Shown: positions 21,878 through 33,401 of the stretch, piece by piece
Layout of the letters: every line of letters starts with the position of its first letter
Numbering within the stretch: the first letter of the stretch is position 1
Assembly: GCA_013368445.1 (NCBI GenBank)
Contig: JAACJO010000004.1
Span: forward strand, 1,116,001-1,180,000
DNA: 64,000 nucleotides
Reading direction: 5' to 3'
Source: Leucocoprinus leucothites
Lineage: Eukaryota > Basidiomycota > Agaricomycetes > Agaricales > Agaricaceae
Made by a program: the position numbers and the translations under genes
The notes under the pieces: model-generated
Database searches by the model: none
What the model was told of the DNA's origin: nothing
What the model saw: only the letters and a program-made list of their open reading frames with translations

Positions 21878-24800
21878 AGTAACACAGGATATGATGTTGT
21901 GTTTCCAGGCGATGGCCACAGCAACAGAACTTGGGCTTGAGGGGGAAGAACCTCTCATGATAAGCTCTGATAGGAGCATGATTGAGAATAGCACGAGTCA
22001 TACATGCGCATAATGATGTGGACTCATTGGCTAGGGGAATCCAGGTACCTCCTTTGACGTAAGTAGGAATAAGGAACTTGCAGTTCTTTTTTGAGAGAAG
22101 GAAACTGCTGCCGCAGTACTTCTTCTTCCAGAATATGGACTCCCAGGATTTCTGGCAGTCATTAGTGGCTTTGCATTGCAAGAAGTCAAGAGTAGCACCT
22201 GAATGAGGAGGGGCGTGTATGCAAGTGGTGGTGACATCATTGTGGACTTTGAGGTGGGGCTTTCAGCACCACTTGGAAGGGACATCCCAGAAGTTGATAG
22301 AGCGAGACAGTTTGGCCACGAGCCAATCAGATAAAAGTCGGCAGACTTGGATAGAGTGTGATTCGCTCAAGTGGATAGAGGGATTGACTGCCAGCTTGGC
22401 TGCTGGAAGACAGTCTGTGATGAGGATGATGTGATTGCACTGGAGGGAAATGGCCTTGGCAATGCCAATGCAAATGGAATAGAGTTCAGCATCAGAAGAC
22501 AATGCCCGGCCACTTGCCTGTTTTGCATGGGACACTTGTTGTCCACCGTGATATATATGTGCTGCCGAGACCGCCTGAAGGGAACCTACAAGTGGAACAG
22601 AAGCATCAGTGACAACCGAAATACAATTACGATTGGAAGAGGAAGAGGAGAAAACAGAAGCAAGAGTTGATACATGTTTATACATCTCATGTTTGTCCAA
22701 GCGATTACAAGGATGAAAGTGAATAGAATCGGAAAAGATGTCCATAAGACGAGACCCAGGCTTGGATTCAGGAGCGAATAGAGAAAAAGAGTCCGAAAGA
22801 TGAGGAAGAGAACTATCTACATCGATAAGAGGGCCTTTGACTTTAGCTTTTTTGGCTGGAGTGAGAAGGTGAAGCAATTGGGGATGAGGGGGAGCATTAA
22901 GAGAGAAACAATCAGAGAGGAGGCAACATAACACATGATTAGAAGGTAAAGTAGAAACTCGGTACAATGAATGAATAGCTAATTTACGAAGATGGAGGTG
23001 GATTGGGATAAGTCCAGCAATACATTCGGTGCCGCCTGAAGGGGAAGTGCGGAAGGTGCCTGTGATCCAAAGAGCAGCATGCCTCTGCATAGATGATAAG
23101 GACTTGAGGAGTGCCTTGTTACGAGTGCCTTCAAAGTACCACAAACGGAAGCCATACATTGCCATAGGGACAACGCATGACCTATAGAGAAGGCATTTCT
23201 GGAGAGGGAGAAGGCCTCGGGTGGAATTACCTAGCATACCCATAGCTTTCACTGTGGATAATGCTTTGGTAGAATAGTATCGGACATGTTCTTGAAATGA
23301 GAGTCAGCGATCAAAGTAAAAACTGAGGTACCACCAGATGCGTTTAGGATGCAGGAGAGGGCCACCGATGTCAGATAGGTCAAGGGGAGGATTAGAATCG
23401 TTATGATGTCGGGAGAAGTAAAAGACCTCAGATTTGTCATGTTCAACGACAAGTCCAAGATCAGTGCAGATGGAGTTAATGATGGAATAGGCTAATTCAA
23501 GGGAAGAAATAGTGTCAGTGTAGTTCTTCGCTTGAGATATACAAAGCCCATCATTGACAAAGGATAGAAGGGAAGAGGGAATAGACTGTAAGTGAGCACG
23601 TTGATCAAACATGAACATAAGGGGCGCCAAGTAGAGCACGGAAAGTATGGGGGATAATGCTGAACCTTGCCCTATGCCAACATCTGCGTCATGGGCGTCA
23701 GATACAAACGTGTTCCACATGAATTGGGTGGATCGACCTATAAGGTAGTGAGAGAAGAAATTCACGAGTTCTGGGGCGAACCCCTGGCATCATAAGATGT
23801 TAGTAAGAATTTTGTGGTTAAGGGAAGGGAAGAATTGGGTGATATCAAAGGCACAGACACTAGTGATCAAACCTTTGGCCCATCCAGTCTGAATGATATG
23901 AGTAAGGAATACACCTGCATCCTCAGTAGAGCGTTGAATAACTCCACCCATTTGATTAGGGTGGAGGGCACCTGAAGATACTACCTCAAATTGCATACAA
24001 TGCGCGATCATCTTCTTGATAAGTTTTCCTAAAGTGTTTAGTAGTACAATGGGACGAAACACTTTAGGAGTATCATAGGCCGGTTTGTTTGGCTTGGGGA
24101 TGATGATAGATACTGAGTCCTTGAAATGACTCGGCCAATGAGAAAGACATACACATGCATTAGCAATAAGTATAATATTTTGGAGGCATTTGTCATGGGC
24201 GATGATGGATTTAAGATGCTTCTAGGAGATGTGATCGGGTCCAGGTGCTAATGAGTTAGTGCAGGAGGAGAGAGATTCAGTGAGTTCAAGGGCAGAGAAG
24301 TTCGCCCAGGATTGGGGAGGGAGGGATTTCATTTAATTCAAAATTTGTGGGCTTACCGGTCTTCCAGAAGCGGAGTTGTATGATGAATGGAGAGCATTCC
24401 ATAGGGCTGGGAGATTGTTGCAGGGTCGTCTTTGGAATCGAATGCCCTCAATAGCAGGGAGTTTTCATTGTTTGACCCATTCCATGAGGTCCCAGGGTCG
24501 TTTGTTAGTTGATGCGATCTCATGAATGCGCTCATCAAAGAAAGAGCATTTGGCGGCTCGAGTAGCCACTCTGAATGCCCACCAGTCTTTTCGGTCCTTT
24601 GTTCTTCTGTAATTGAGAAGAGTCTCAGAACAGTGGGGGGACCACCATTCCTTTGACCTGTTAGTAATCTATACAGTTTTAGAATTCATATCCCACGATT
24701 CAGAGAAGATTCGAGAAATAGAGTCAGAGATATTGTTCAGACAAGTAGTAGAATGAATGTTCGAACAATCAAGAGCTGCTAGATGCTCTGAGGCCTGGGA

Positions 24801-25609
24801 AATGAAAGCGGTCTCTTCATCACTATCTTTTGGCAGTACACGTTTTTTATAATTAAGATAATCTGGGCAAATTGGAAGATCAATAATCAAAGGTGCATGA
24901 TCCAAAGGCAGTCTCGAATTAATGTGAATGATATGAGGAGTAGAGTTATTGGCACAGAATATTAGATCAATAACCAAGTTGTCATGATCTCTTGTTGGAG
25001 AAAAATGGGTTGTAGAGAAGTTGGTTGGTGTAGACCTTGTGAGATTGAAGCAGTCCACTAGCTCCGTTAGAGTTATGGTGGAATGAGGGATATGGGAAAC
25101 TGAGGGGTCCCACTCTGGAGACCGATAATTAAAGTCACCTCCCATATATACAATGTTAGGGATGTCGATAAAGTTTGTTGCAAGAAAGTTGATTGCCGAC
25201 GAGGACAAGTCAGAATATATGTTAAGCAGATGGATATAGTTACTCTGGTTGAATAATCCCAAGATTTGTATGTCATGGTGATTAACCCACTCTTGTTGAA
25301 GGATGGGTCTCATGCGAAGTAATCATCTGTGAACATAAGTCAGAGTACGGGGTCGAGGGTCATTCGGCTTAGTAGGGCGAACCATACACAGCCACTCAGG
25401 GTGAATAGGAGCACCTATGACATCATCCCCTTCAGGGCTAGTCATAGAGGGTGCTTTTCAAATATGATTCCATGGAGGTTCCTGTAGAAAAAAGATGTCG
25501 AAGTCCAATTTCTTGGATTCAAGAATGGTGTCAACCAGGGCATAAGACCATCCCACATTTTGTGAATAGATATGAACAGAAGAAATAGGATTGTTCTTAC
25601 CAGACATAT

Positions 25610-28383
25610 TTAGACTGCAACTCCGCCACTGGAGCGATTGGAATTAGTGCAAACAGCATATGCAGTGCATGACTTGGCAGCTTTGTTAGAGTGCCAGGTC
25701 CGGTCAAACCTGTTTCTCCAAAATGGACATTTGGTGTTGTTAGCATGATGATCGCCTTTGCAATTAAGGCATTTGAAGTTCTCGAGGTGAGGACATGGGA
25801 TGCCATCAGGAGTGGCATCATGAGGGGGGTTTGATTTAGGATTGGCCTTGCAACACCAGGCCATGGCTTGGTGGTTCTCAACACGATGAGGGCCACCACA
25901 GATTTGATAACGCACGCCAAGGGCATAGCACACATGAGTGGGGTGACCCCATCGCCAGCAATTCCTACACTGTGCCACACCCAGATGCATACTGGTTGCA
26001 CGGATGGTGCCGATATGATGACCGAAGTTGATAGTTTGGTTGACCAACGTCTTGGCCTTGGTACTGTTTTGGGAGTCCCAGATGTCGAACCACACAACAG
26101 CAGTGTCTGACTTAGGGGAAGCTTTCATGACAGGAGGACGAGCAGCAAGGATAACATTCTCGAAAAGCAGTGATTGGCCAAGGGCCTGCTCAACGAAAGT
26201 GGGGGAGAGAGGGTTGGAGGAATTGGCTACCCAATAGGGGATGCCAACGATTTTAAGGAAGGATTTGAATTGTGGGAGACGGGGCTCAATAGGAATGGCA
26301 TCTCCTAATTGCCAGGCTTTTTTCAGCCAAGACTTGATGGTATTGAGGTCAGTGGGAGTGGCAACTCCCAAGGTGGCAATGGAGATGCTGTTGTACGATT
26401 CGTGGACAGATTTGACGTGAAGTTTGGACTGGGCGGCAGTAAGACTATGGTTGCAGAATTCAGTCGCTTTGTTGAAATCTTTAATGCAATCTGCAATAAT
26501 GTTTTCCTTGAACGGGATAAGGACTTGACGACATGTAGGTCCATGTGTTGTCATCTTGGGTTTAGCGCATTGAGTGCTTGTGGGTGGAGATTCAGGCACC
26601 TGAGGTTGAGCATTACTGAAGCCTGCCTTGTACATGGCAAGGACTTGTCATATGGTAGCTTGGGGAAGGTAAGTATCATTTCTCGCATCTTAACTCCGTC
26701 GATATTGGGAGATTTGGAAGAGGAAGCTGCTGGCTGAGCACCCCATCGGGCAGCATCAGCGAACAACACATTCTTCTTGTTAAAGTGTTCCATAAGGGGT
26801 TCGGTGGATGCCTTATGGTCAGGAGGGGGAATGGGGGGCGGCATATTAGAGGTGCCTTTAGGGTTAGGTTTAGATGGCTGAGCCTGGCCATCAGAAGAAG
26901 GGCGCCCAACTGAGCACTCGAAATTTCCATTCCCGTTCCTTGGAGTCACATGATTGGGAGATGGAGGAGGGGCCTGGGAGACACAAATAGGACTAGCAGG
27001 CTTAGAAGATGTAACATCATTCTTTGCCTTATGGGAGCCTGACATGGACGAAACGTCACGTGCCTTACCAGAAGACAGAATGTCATTCTGGGGGGGGAGA
27101 GTGCCCTCAGCAGGAGGGGCTTGGTCGACATTCATGTGGTCATTGTTGATATGAGCTGTAAATTTAGTTTGCCCGATGACAATGCCAGGTGGAAATATGG
27201 GGGTAGGGATGAGAGATGGAGGAGGTTTATGTGCCTTTATTCCCTTCCCTTTGCCCTTAGGAGGGAGGGAAGAGTCTGTCATAGGGATATTGGGAGGTGG
27301 GCCATAATAGTGCCTCAATGCTTCAACGATGGTGAGTCCACTTTCACTGTTGATGGGTAAGTGGTCCCAGCCTGTTTCAAACATAGTGGTGAGTAAGCAA
27401 TAAATTGGTTCCCCCATTTGGGGAACCCTTGGATCTTTCATGCCAGGCCATAAGCCCAGCACAGCACAATGTTTAAAAAAATTTGTAGCATATTTAAGCA
27501 CCTCAAGTGCTTTATAGGTAGCTTCACCAACAATAACAGTTTCTTCGGTGGCAGTGTTTGATAGATCCTTAAGATCCAGAAGATGTGGCTGTGCAGGCCT
27601 AGGCTCCTGCAGCTGTACAGTGATGTCAGGTGTGACATCATCAGGGTTAGAAGATCCGGCAAAAAAGGTATCCAGAGTGCTGGTTGGCATAGCATTTGCT
27701 GACTCAGCAGATCCATGGATTGCATGAGGCAGCCTTGAGGCAGGTGGGGGTCCAAAATGTCTATGGACTGGCTCCCTGTTTTCAAATACCCCATCCTCTA
27801 TGTTGCCCCATGCATCCCTGCAAGAGTCTAAATTCAGAGGATCTGGTTGTTTGAGCTCACCAAGAAATCCCTTGCTGAATGGACAAAAGGGAATGGGTGA
27901 CTTGAAGCCATCATATGCACTCATAGACGTGGTTCTTGAGATGGCCTTGGGAGTGGTATCCAGACCTCACTGAACTTTACGAGCACAAGCTTGTTTAGTA
28001 TGCGATGAATAAGGAGGTGGGGTTCTAAGGGATGAGTGTGATGCTACATGCGATAATGTAGCATGGGCAGTGATGGGTGATGAAGGGGGGGAGGTTGACA
28101 CAGATGAGTCAGAATCACTCTCACCGCTCTCTTCTTCTTGGTTGGAGCCATCCCTGGAAGGGGCAGCTGACTTGGCATCGTCTTGAACAGAGTGCCTGGT
28201 TGATTTGATGGATAGTACAGGAGAATTTGAGCGGTTGTGCTTGTTGATTGAGACATGTGTTTCAGTGTCGGCGATGTTCATGGGGTCCAAAGACAGCAGT
28301 GGGGAACCCTTGAGGTCCACCCAGTGTGATGGTGTAGTCATTACAATAGTATTCGTAGTCAATGCATATGTAGACACCATCAA
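25610..28383 (-). pseudogene. LINE-A ORF1 of A4
   Basis: Open stretches are 28383-27967, 27924-26551 and 26635-25610. The first holds the N-terminus with HWVDLKGSPLLSLDP and the acidic Ser-rich part. The second (457 aa) holds SAYDGFKSPIPF through the proline-rich middle and ADAARWGAQPA. The third holds PTCRQVLIPFKENIIAD, the WFDIWDSQN segment and three knuckles. A stop near 27967 and a frame change near 26640 break it. The TAA is at 25612-25610, and the ORF2 ATG at 25607 follows two bases on. Confidence 0.88.
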
Positions 28384-30789
28384 AGAAATCGATGATGGTG
28401 GTTAGAGGGCAAGGAGGATGTGCCTGTGCCAGCTTGATGAGCAACACAGGCAGTGCCGAAGTGCTGGAATGAGTGGCTTCTGCAAACAAGTGCTGATGAG
28501 GCACTGGAGCAGAAGTGGGGATGGGCACCTTCATGGGTGCTTGAGGGGGGCCACTAGCACGTGCCTTAGGGGGTGCTTGCTTGGGTGGTATGGGGGGCCA
28601 GGCCGGAGTGGGCTGCAGTGCCTTGGGCATTTGCTTGGGCATCTTGGAGGAGCCTATGTCAATGTCACATGGTTCTGCTTTGTCAGTGGATCCATGGGTC
28701 ACCTCATGGACAACACGCATGTCTTTAGAGGAGGCTTCTGGCTCATTGAACTGAGCAAAGCCCTGCATGAAGGAGCGAAAGGTGGTCCAGCCACAGCTGG
28801 CCCACTGTTTGTCCATGGAAATGTGTGCACTCCTATGCTCGCTTATCTCGAATTCATAGATGGCACTAGCAAGATAGCTAGCACACGCCTTGGCATAGTC
28901 CTCATTGAGGAGGGAATCGTCAGGGAGTTCTTGCATGAAGCACAAGAACTTCTTGAGGCCATTGAAAGCCTGCTTGGCTGCAGCATTGTCTCTAGGCATG
29001 GTCCTAGCAGAGGATGACAGGGTGGATGGCACAATCAGGGGAGGAGTGGGAACTGGGTAGTACATGGTACTACCAGCAATGAGTGGGGCCTTGGGACCTA
29101 AGGTCACTGGAGGCTGAGTAGTAGGTGCCAGCAACAGAATGTCAGCAGGCACCAAGGGAAGAGGTGAGGGTGACTGAATATCAGCCCTCATGGAGGCAGC
29201 CAGAGCCTTGAGTTCTGCCATCAAGCGGCTGGGCTGGGTGGAGGTGGAGGGCCTGGCGGCCTCTTCGATTGTGTCAAGCCCATTATCGCCAGATGTGATG
29301 TCAGAGTCAAGGTCCATGTTTGCAATCTCGTGACTAATAGCTTTAGACTTTTGCCTACCCATGTTTCACTAGTGTAGACAATGTAGTATTGTGCTCAAAC
29401 TAAGACACCAACTCAAGAGATGGTGGTGGTAAGAGGACAAGAAGGGATGCATGATTATTGAAGCACTGAGACAATATCTTAGCCCCCCTACTGATATCTC
29501 CATAATGGACTCTTCCCCCCCTCCAAAGGGTAAGGGCAAGGGAAAGAAGGCACGTAAACCTTCCCTGTCTATTATCCCTACCCTTCTATTCCTGCCTGGC
29601 ATTATCATTGGGCAAACTAACTCCACAGCTTGCACTGACAATGACACCATGAATGTCAACCAAGTCCCTCCCAGAGAGCACCCTTCCTCCCCCCCAGAAT
29701 GACGTCTTGTCTTCTGGTAAGGCACAAGATGTTTCATCTGTGTCAGGTTCCTGAAAGGCAAAGAATGACATCATGTCTTCTAAGCCTGCCAGCCCTATCC
29801 ATGTCTCCCAGGCTCCCCCCCCCCACCTTCCAATTATGTGACTCCAAGGAATGGGAATGGCAACTTCGAGCACTCAGTTGGGCACCCTTCATCTGATGGC
29901 CATGCTCAACTATCAAAACCTGACCTGAAGGGCACCTCTGAGATGCTGCCTGACAGGGTGTCCAGCCAGCAGCTTCCTCTTCCACCTCTCCCACCATTGA
30001 TGGGGTTAAGATGTAAGAAATGATACTCGCCTTTCCCAAACTCTCTTATGACAAAGTCCTTGCCATGTATAAGGCAGGTTTCAGGGGTGCTCAACCTCAA
30101 GCACCCAAAGCTTCAACCTCAAGCACTCAACATGTTAAACCCAAAATGATGACACATGGCCCTACCCACTGTCAAGTCCTTATCCCTTTTGAGGGAAACA
30201 TCATCGCAGGCTGCATCAAAGACTTCAACAAAGTGGCTGAATTCTGCAACTGCAGCCTTGCTGCTGCCTAATCCAAACTATGTGTTGAGTCAGTCCATGA
30301 ATTATACAACGGCATATCCATTGCCACATTGGGCATTGCTACTCCCACTGACCTTGACACTATTAAATCTTGGCTGAAAAAAGCCTAGCAACTTGGAGAT
30401 GCCATTTCCATCAAGCTCCGTCTTCCACAGTCTAAATCCTTCCTCAAAATCATTTATTATTATTATTATTATTATTAAGTAGACCCCTCTGGGGTCCAAA
30501 TTTATAACACAGTGCACAATAGCAGTCCAGGCCCAACTATCTACTACAGGGAACCAATACCGCTACTGACTACACAAGAGTAAACAATTGGGAATATATA
30601 ATAGTCCTGTCCAAGACAATATGCAAATTGACAGCAGAAGGGGGGCTAGGCATGTGACAAAATACAAAGAGATGAAACATATACCAATATCACTGCATCT
30701 GATGTGGCAGGCCTTGGGGTTTGTGAGGGCCCATCCGGCAACTGGTGATGGATGGGGAATGATGTGTTGACACTAGGGAGCTCCCCCTA

Positions 30790-31850
30790 GGCCTGGGGCC
30801 GACCAGCAGGACCAGAATGACTTTGCAGCCAATCTCGATCAAACCAGTGGCACCAGAACATGCATTTGCAGTCAGTAGCAGCATGTTCCTTGCTGCAGTT
30901 GATGCACTTGATGTGGGGACAGGGTTCCCCAGCAGGTGTGGGCTGAATGGGGGGGTTTGCCTTTGGTGACCCCTTACAGCAAGAGGAGGTGGTGTGGTGA
31001 TGCTCCAATTGGAGCTTATCGCAAGAGATTTTTTCCCCTTGAGCCCAAATCCTGTCATTGTGGCTACCATCTGGAATCACGACATCACATTTTGTGCTAT
31101 TGCCCTCTATATTCCATCCACACTCAATGGGTGCAATGCACCTTCCCTCAATACGAGTTCCTCATCGAGTTCTTGAAAAAGAACCCAGCTGCTTTTGCCT
31201 TCACCAATCATGACACATGTCCACTACCACCTCAAGCTCCTGTGCCCGCTGAACCAAATGAAGGTGAACTATACTCTTTCATCTCCTCTCTTCTATTTTC
31301 TTTTGAGTCCGATCTCTGTGTATGACACCTCGTTCTATAGTCTTGCTTTCGAGTCTTCTCTATTTTGCTGGACTAATTGTGTATAGTCTATGTCTTAAGC
31401 GGTCTCCAACCACTTCATGTACCCCAGCTTGCTGTAGTGTACCATCTGTTTGTACTATTTAGTTGAAAGCAGACTGCAATTGAGCACCGCTATATAAATT
31501 CATTGATTAAATAAATAAATAAAAAAAGAGGTAGTGCGGTGATTCTTGGACTGATGTGGCCCACCACATTGTGAGCCCCTGAGTGCATGGTTACAACAGG
31601 TGGTGGTAGTATGGCCCCAATGCTAGCATTATTGACACTGGGGGGTCCTGGGGTGAGTGCATGCAGCCTTGATCATAGTTTGCACACTGTCGAAGTTGAG
31701 GTATTTGCCGACCAGGCACTTAGCATTAGTGCCGGACTGAGAATCCCAAAGGTCGACCCAAACAGTGGTGGTGTCGGCTTTGGTGGAGTTGTGCATGATG
31801 CGCATGGAGGAGATGTCAGTGAATATCTCCTTGAAGGGAGACAAATGCAT
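30790..31850 (-). pseudogene. ORF1 C-terminal part of H7 (Ha2 type)
   Basis: The reading from 31850 gives MHLSPFKEIFTDISSMRIMH, WVDLWDSQSGTNAK and GKYLNFDSVQT. After A6 (resuming at 30985) it gives CCKGSPKANPPIQPTPAGEP, CINCSKEHAATDCKCMFW and a C-terminus WLQSHSGPAGRPQA, with the stop near 30788. The first knuckle is degraded (a TAA precedes the CQ codons). This C-terminus matches H10 and differs from Ha1 and Hb, which defines subtype Ha2. Confidence 0.8.
31002..31527 (+). mobile_element. A6: short 5'-truncated LINE-A inserted in H7
   Basis: This 526-bp fragment holds the last ORF2 codons (zinc region CHCGYHLESRHHILCYC, stop at 31323-31325), the 3' UTR, a GACTGCAATTGAGCACCGCT block and a tail of TAAA units then A. 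It is flanked by GAGGTGGTGTGGTGAT (30986-31001) and GAGGTAGTGCGGTGAT (31528-31543), a 16-bp duplication with two transition differences. Confidence 0.9.
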
Positions 31851-33401
31851 TTAATCATTGTGACATCCAAGTCTTAGGACTATTCAACTGGGGTAATTAT
31901 ATTCATTTTCTCAACATATACTCTGATTCATCATCTTCGGTGATAAATTTTCTTTCAACAAACTTCATCGACATTCCCAATATTGTGTATATGGGAGGTG
32001 ACTTCAATTGTCATTCTCCTGAATGGGATCCCTTAGCTACCTATAATCCCCAATCCGTGATAACTCTAATGGAGTTAGTGGATTGTTTCAATCTCACTAG
32101 GTCAATACCGACCGCATTCTCTCCAACTCATTTCTCTCCCATCGAAAATCATGACAATTCAGTTATCGACCTCATCTTTTGTGCTAATAATTCCACTCTC
32201 CATGTCATTGATGCAAATTTGAGACTGCCTTCAGATCATGCACCTCTGATTATTGATCTTCCAATTCGCCCAGATTATATTAATTATAAAAAATGTATAT
32301 TGCCAAAAGACAGCGATGAAGAGACTGCTTTCATGTCTCAGGTCTCAGAGCATCTAGCGGCTCTTGACTGTTCGGACATTCACTTCACCTCTTGTCTGAA
32401 CAATATCTCTGACTCTATTTCTCATATCTTTTCTGAATCATGGAATATAAACTCTAAAACTGTATGGATTACTAACCGGTCCAAAGAATGGTGGTCCCCC
32501 CACTGCTCTGAGACTCTACTCACTTACAGGAGAACAAAAGATCAAAAAGACTGGCGAGCATTCAGAGCAGCTACACAAGCCCCCAAATGTTCTTTCTTTG
32601 ATGAACGCATTCACGAGATTGCGTCAACTAACAAATGGCCCAGGGATCTCATGGAATGGGTCAAACAACGAAAACTCCCTGCCATCGAGGGTATTTGTTA
32701 TCAAGGACAACCCTGCAATGATCTCCCAGACTTATGGAATGTGCTTCATTTATCATACAATTCGGCATCTGGACGACCGGTAAGCCCCAACATCTTGAAC
32801 GAAATGAAATCCCTCCCTCCTCACTTGTGGGCTAACTTCTCCATGCTTGAACTCACTGAGTCCCTTTCATCTTGTGCTAACTCATCAGCACCTGGCCCAG
32901 ATCATATATCTTGGAAACATCTAAAATCTATTATTGCCCACAATGATTGTCTCAAGAACATCCTACTTATTGCCAATATGTGCATATGTCTTTCTCACTG
33001 GCCGAGTCACTTCAAGGACTTGGTCTCCATCATCATTCCCAAGCCAAATAAACCGGCCTATGATACTCCTAAAGTGTTTCATCCCATTGTCCTACTAAAC
33101 ACTCTAGGAAAACTAATTGAGAAAATGATTGCACGTCGCATGCAGTTTGAGGTGGTATCTCTAGAAGTTCTTCATCTGAATCAGATGGGCAGGGTAATTC
33201 AATGCTCTACTGAAGACGCAGGCATTTTCCTCACTCACATCATTCAAGCTGGGTAGGCCAAAGGTACGATTACTAGTGTCTGCACGTTTGACATTGCACA
33301 ATTCTTCCCTTGACTAAATCATGACATACTCACTGACATCTTGCATCACCAAGGGTTTGCCCCTGAAATTGTAAACTTTTTCTCTCACTACCTCATTGGT
33401 C
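31851..33401 (+). pseudogene. LINE-A ORF2 of A3: endonuclease and RT part
   Basis: A 438-codon open stretch (31940-33256) covers YMGGDFNCHSPEW, SVIDLIFCANN, SDHAPLII, the linker, then RT motifs SAPGPDHISWKHLKS, FKDLVSIIIPKPNKPAYDTP and LNTLGKLIEKMIARRMQFE. A TAG (AGW to AG*) ends it at 33254-33256, and a TGA follows in the FFPSLNH block. It is cut by H8 before the FVDD motif. This is a long intact piece for so old a copy. Confidence 0.88.

Larger units (their letters stand above)
20041..25607 (-). pseudogene. LINE-A ORF2 of A4 (endonuclease, RT, RNase H)
   Basis: ATG 25607 (MSGKNNPISSVHIYSQN). The endonuclease shows LQEPPWNH, GGDFN, VIDLIF and LDHAPL blocks. RT shows FDITQFFPSLNH, GIGQGSALSPILSVLYLAPL and SFVNDGLC, so the FVDD active site is changed to FVND. 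RNase H shows VVTDASVPLVGS, DAELYSI and ITDCLPA. The C-terminal CX1C...H...C zinc region lies beyond solo LTR SL4, and the stop is at 20043-20041. It is interrupted by SL4 and A5 and by many stops, so it is not functional. Confidence 0.88.
19837..28420 (-). mobile_element. A4: full-length LINE-A
   Basis: The 5' terminus at 28420 reads CATCCTCCTTGCCCTCT, followed by AACCACCATCATCG. The 3' tail is read as T at 19837-19857. A perfect 15-bp duplication TGCCTGTGCCAGCTT lies at 19822-19836 and 28421-28435. Removing SL4 and A5 with their duplications leaves about 6.97 kb, close to A10 (about 6.96 kb). Order on the minus strand: short leader, ORF1, TAAATATG junction, ORF2 (endonuclease, RT, RNase H, zinc region), 185-nt 3' UTR, hairpin, tail. 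Both ORFs carry stops. Confidence 0.95.
18297..29362 (-). pseudogene. ORF1 of H6 (Hb type), nearly intact apart from insertions
   Basis: The frame is open from ATG 29362 to the A4 junction at about 28436, an N-terminal part of about 309 aa: MGRQKSKA..., Pro/Ser-rich linker, STDKAEPCDIDIGSS, proline-rich stretch. It resumes at 19821, with a 4-nt insertion near 19670, and runs to SL3. After SL3 it continues from 18719 (DLWDSQSG...) through knuckles CQCCWCFGHSTPTC, CSQCGGPHYSENH and CINCKGDHAADDQKC to the stop at 18297, ending HHKEDNRRPR. Without the later insertions it would be about 615-620 aa with a single small indel. ORF1 appears to have been kept open before transposition. Confidence 0.87.
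17994..29449 (-). mobile_element. H6: full-length Hb element holding full-length LINE-A copy A4
   Basis: The 5' terminus is at 29449 (CATCCCTTCTTGTCCTCT) and the poly(A) tail is read as T at 17994-18014. CATGATCATTGAAG (17980-17993) and CATGATTATTGAAG (29450-29463) form a 14-bp target duplication with one C/T difference. Removing A4 (19837-28420 plus TSD) and SL3 leaves 2293 bp. The element holds only ORF1. Because both ends and the duplication are visible, it shows that an ORF1-only unit transposes as a complete unit by the LINE mechanism. Confidence 0.94.
16374..30452 (+). pseudogene. LINE-A ORF1 of A3, in pieces
   Basis: 16374-16758 encodes the N-terminus (HWVDLKGTPPLSLDP, then a Ser/Asp-rich acidic stretch and SLRTPPPPSSH). 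17320-17993 encodes SAYDGFKSPIPF-like through NFFKHCAALGL, with a TAA soon after. 29450-30452 covers the proline-rich middle, the GVKM motif (followed by TAA instead of an Arg codon) and the PTHCQVLIPFEGNIIA segment, ending before WVANSSNP. Several stops and frame changes are present. Compare the intact copy at 44957. Confidence 0.85.
30453..31850 (-). mobile_element. H7: 5'-truncated Ha2 element with TTA-repeat tail
   Basis: The minus strand carries an ORF1 C-terminal region and a 3' UTR with GACCCC/GGGGTC hairpin remnants. The tail is read as TTATTATTATT at about 30454-30478, that is AAT units instead of A. It is split by A6 (31002-31527). It inserted into A3 and is 5'-truncated at about 31850. 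A3 resumes about 1 kb further on, so part of the target was deleted and no clear duplication remains. Confidence 0.85.
16351..33401 (+). mobile_element. A3: LINE-A copy split by many later insertions
   Basis: The 5' end is AACCACCATCATCGA at 16351. ORF1 runs 16374-17993 and 29450-30452, and ORF2 runs from 31851 to 33401, where H8 interrupts it. Insertions inside it are SL2 (16759-17319), H6 (17994-29449, itself holding A4) and H7 (30453-31850, which replaced about 1 kb spanning the ORF1/ORF2 junction). TSDs of SL2 and H6 prove that both sides once joined. This is the oldest layer of the central block. Confidence 0.9.

Noticed and set aside
26309..26737. Plus-strand 142-codon ORF in the A4 region
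   Set aside because: Antisense to LINE-A ORF1. The minus-strand reading matches the intact ORF1 of A10, and the plus-strand frame is not kept in other copies.
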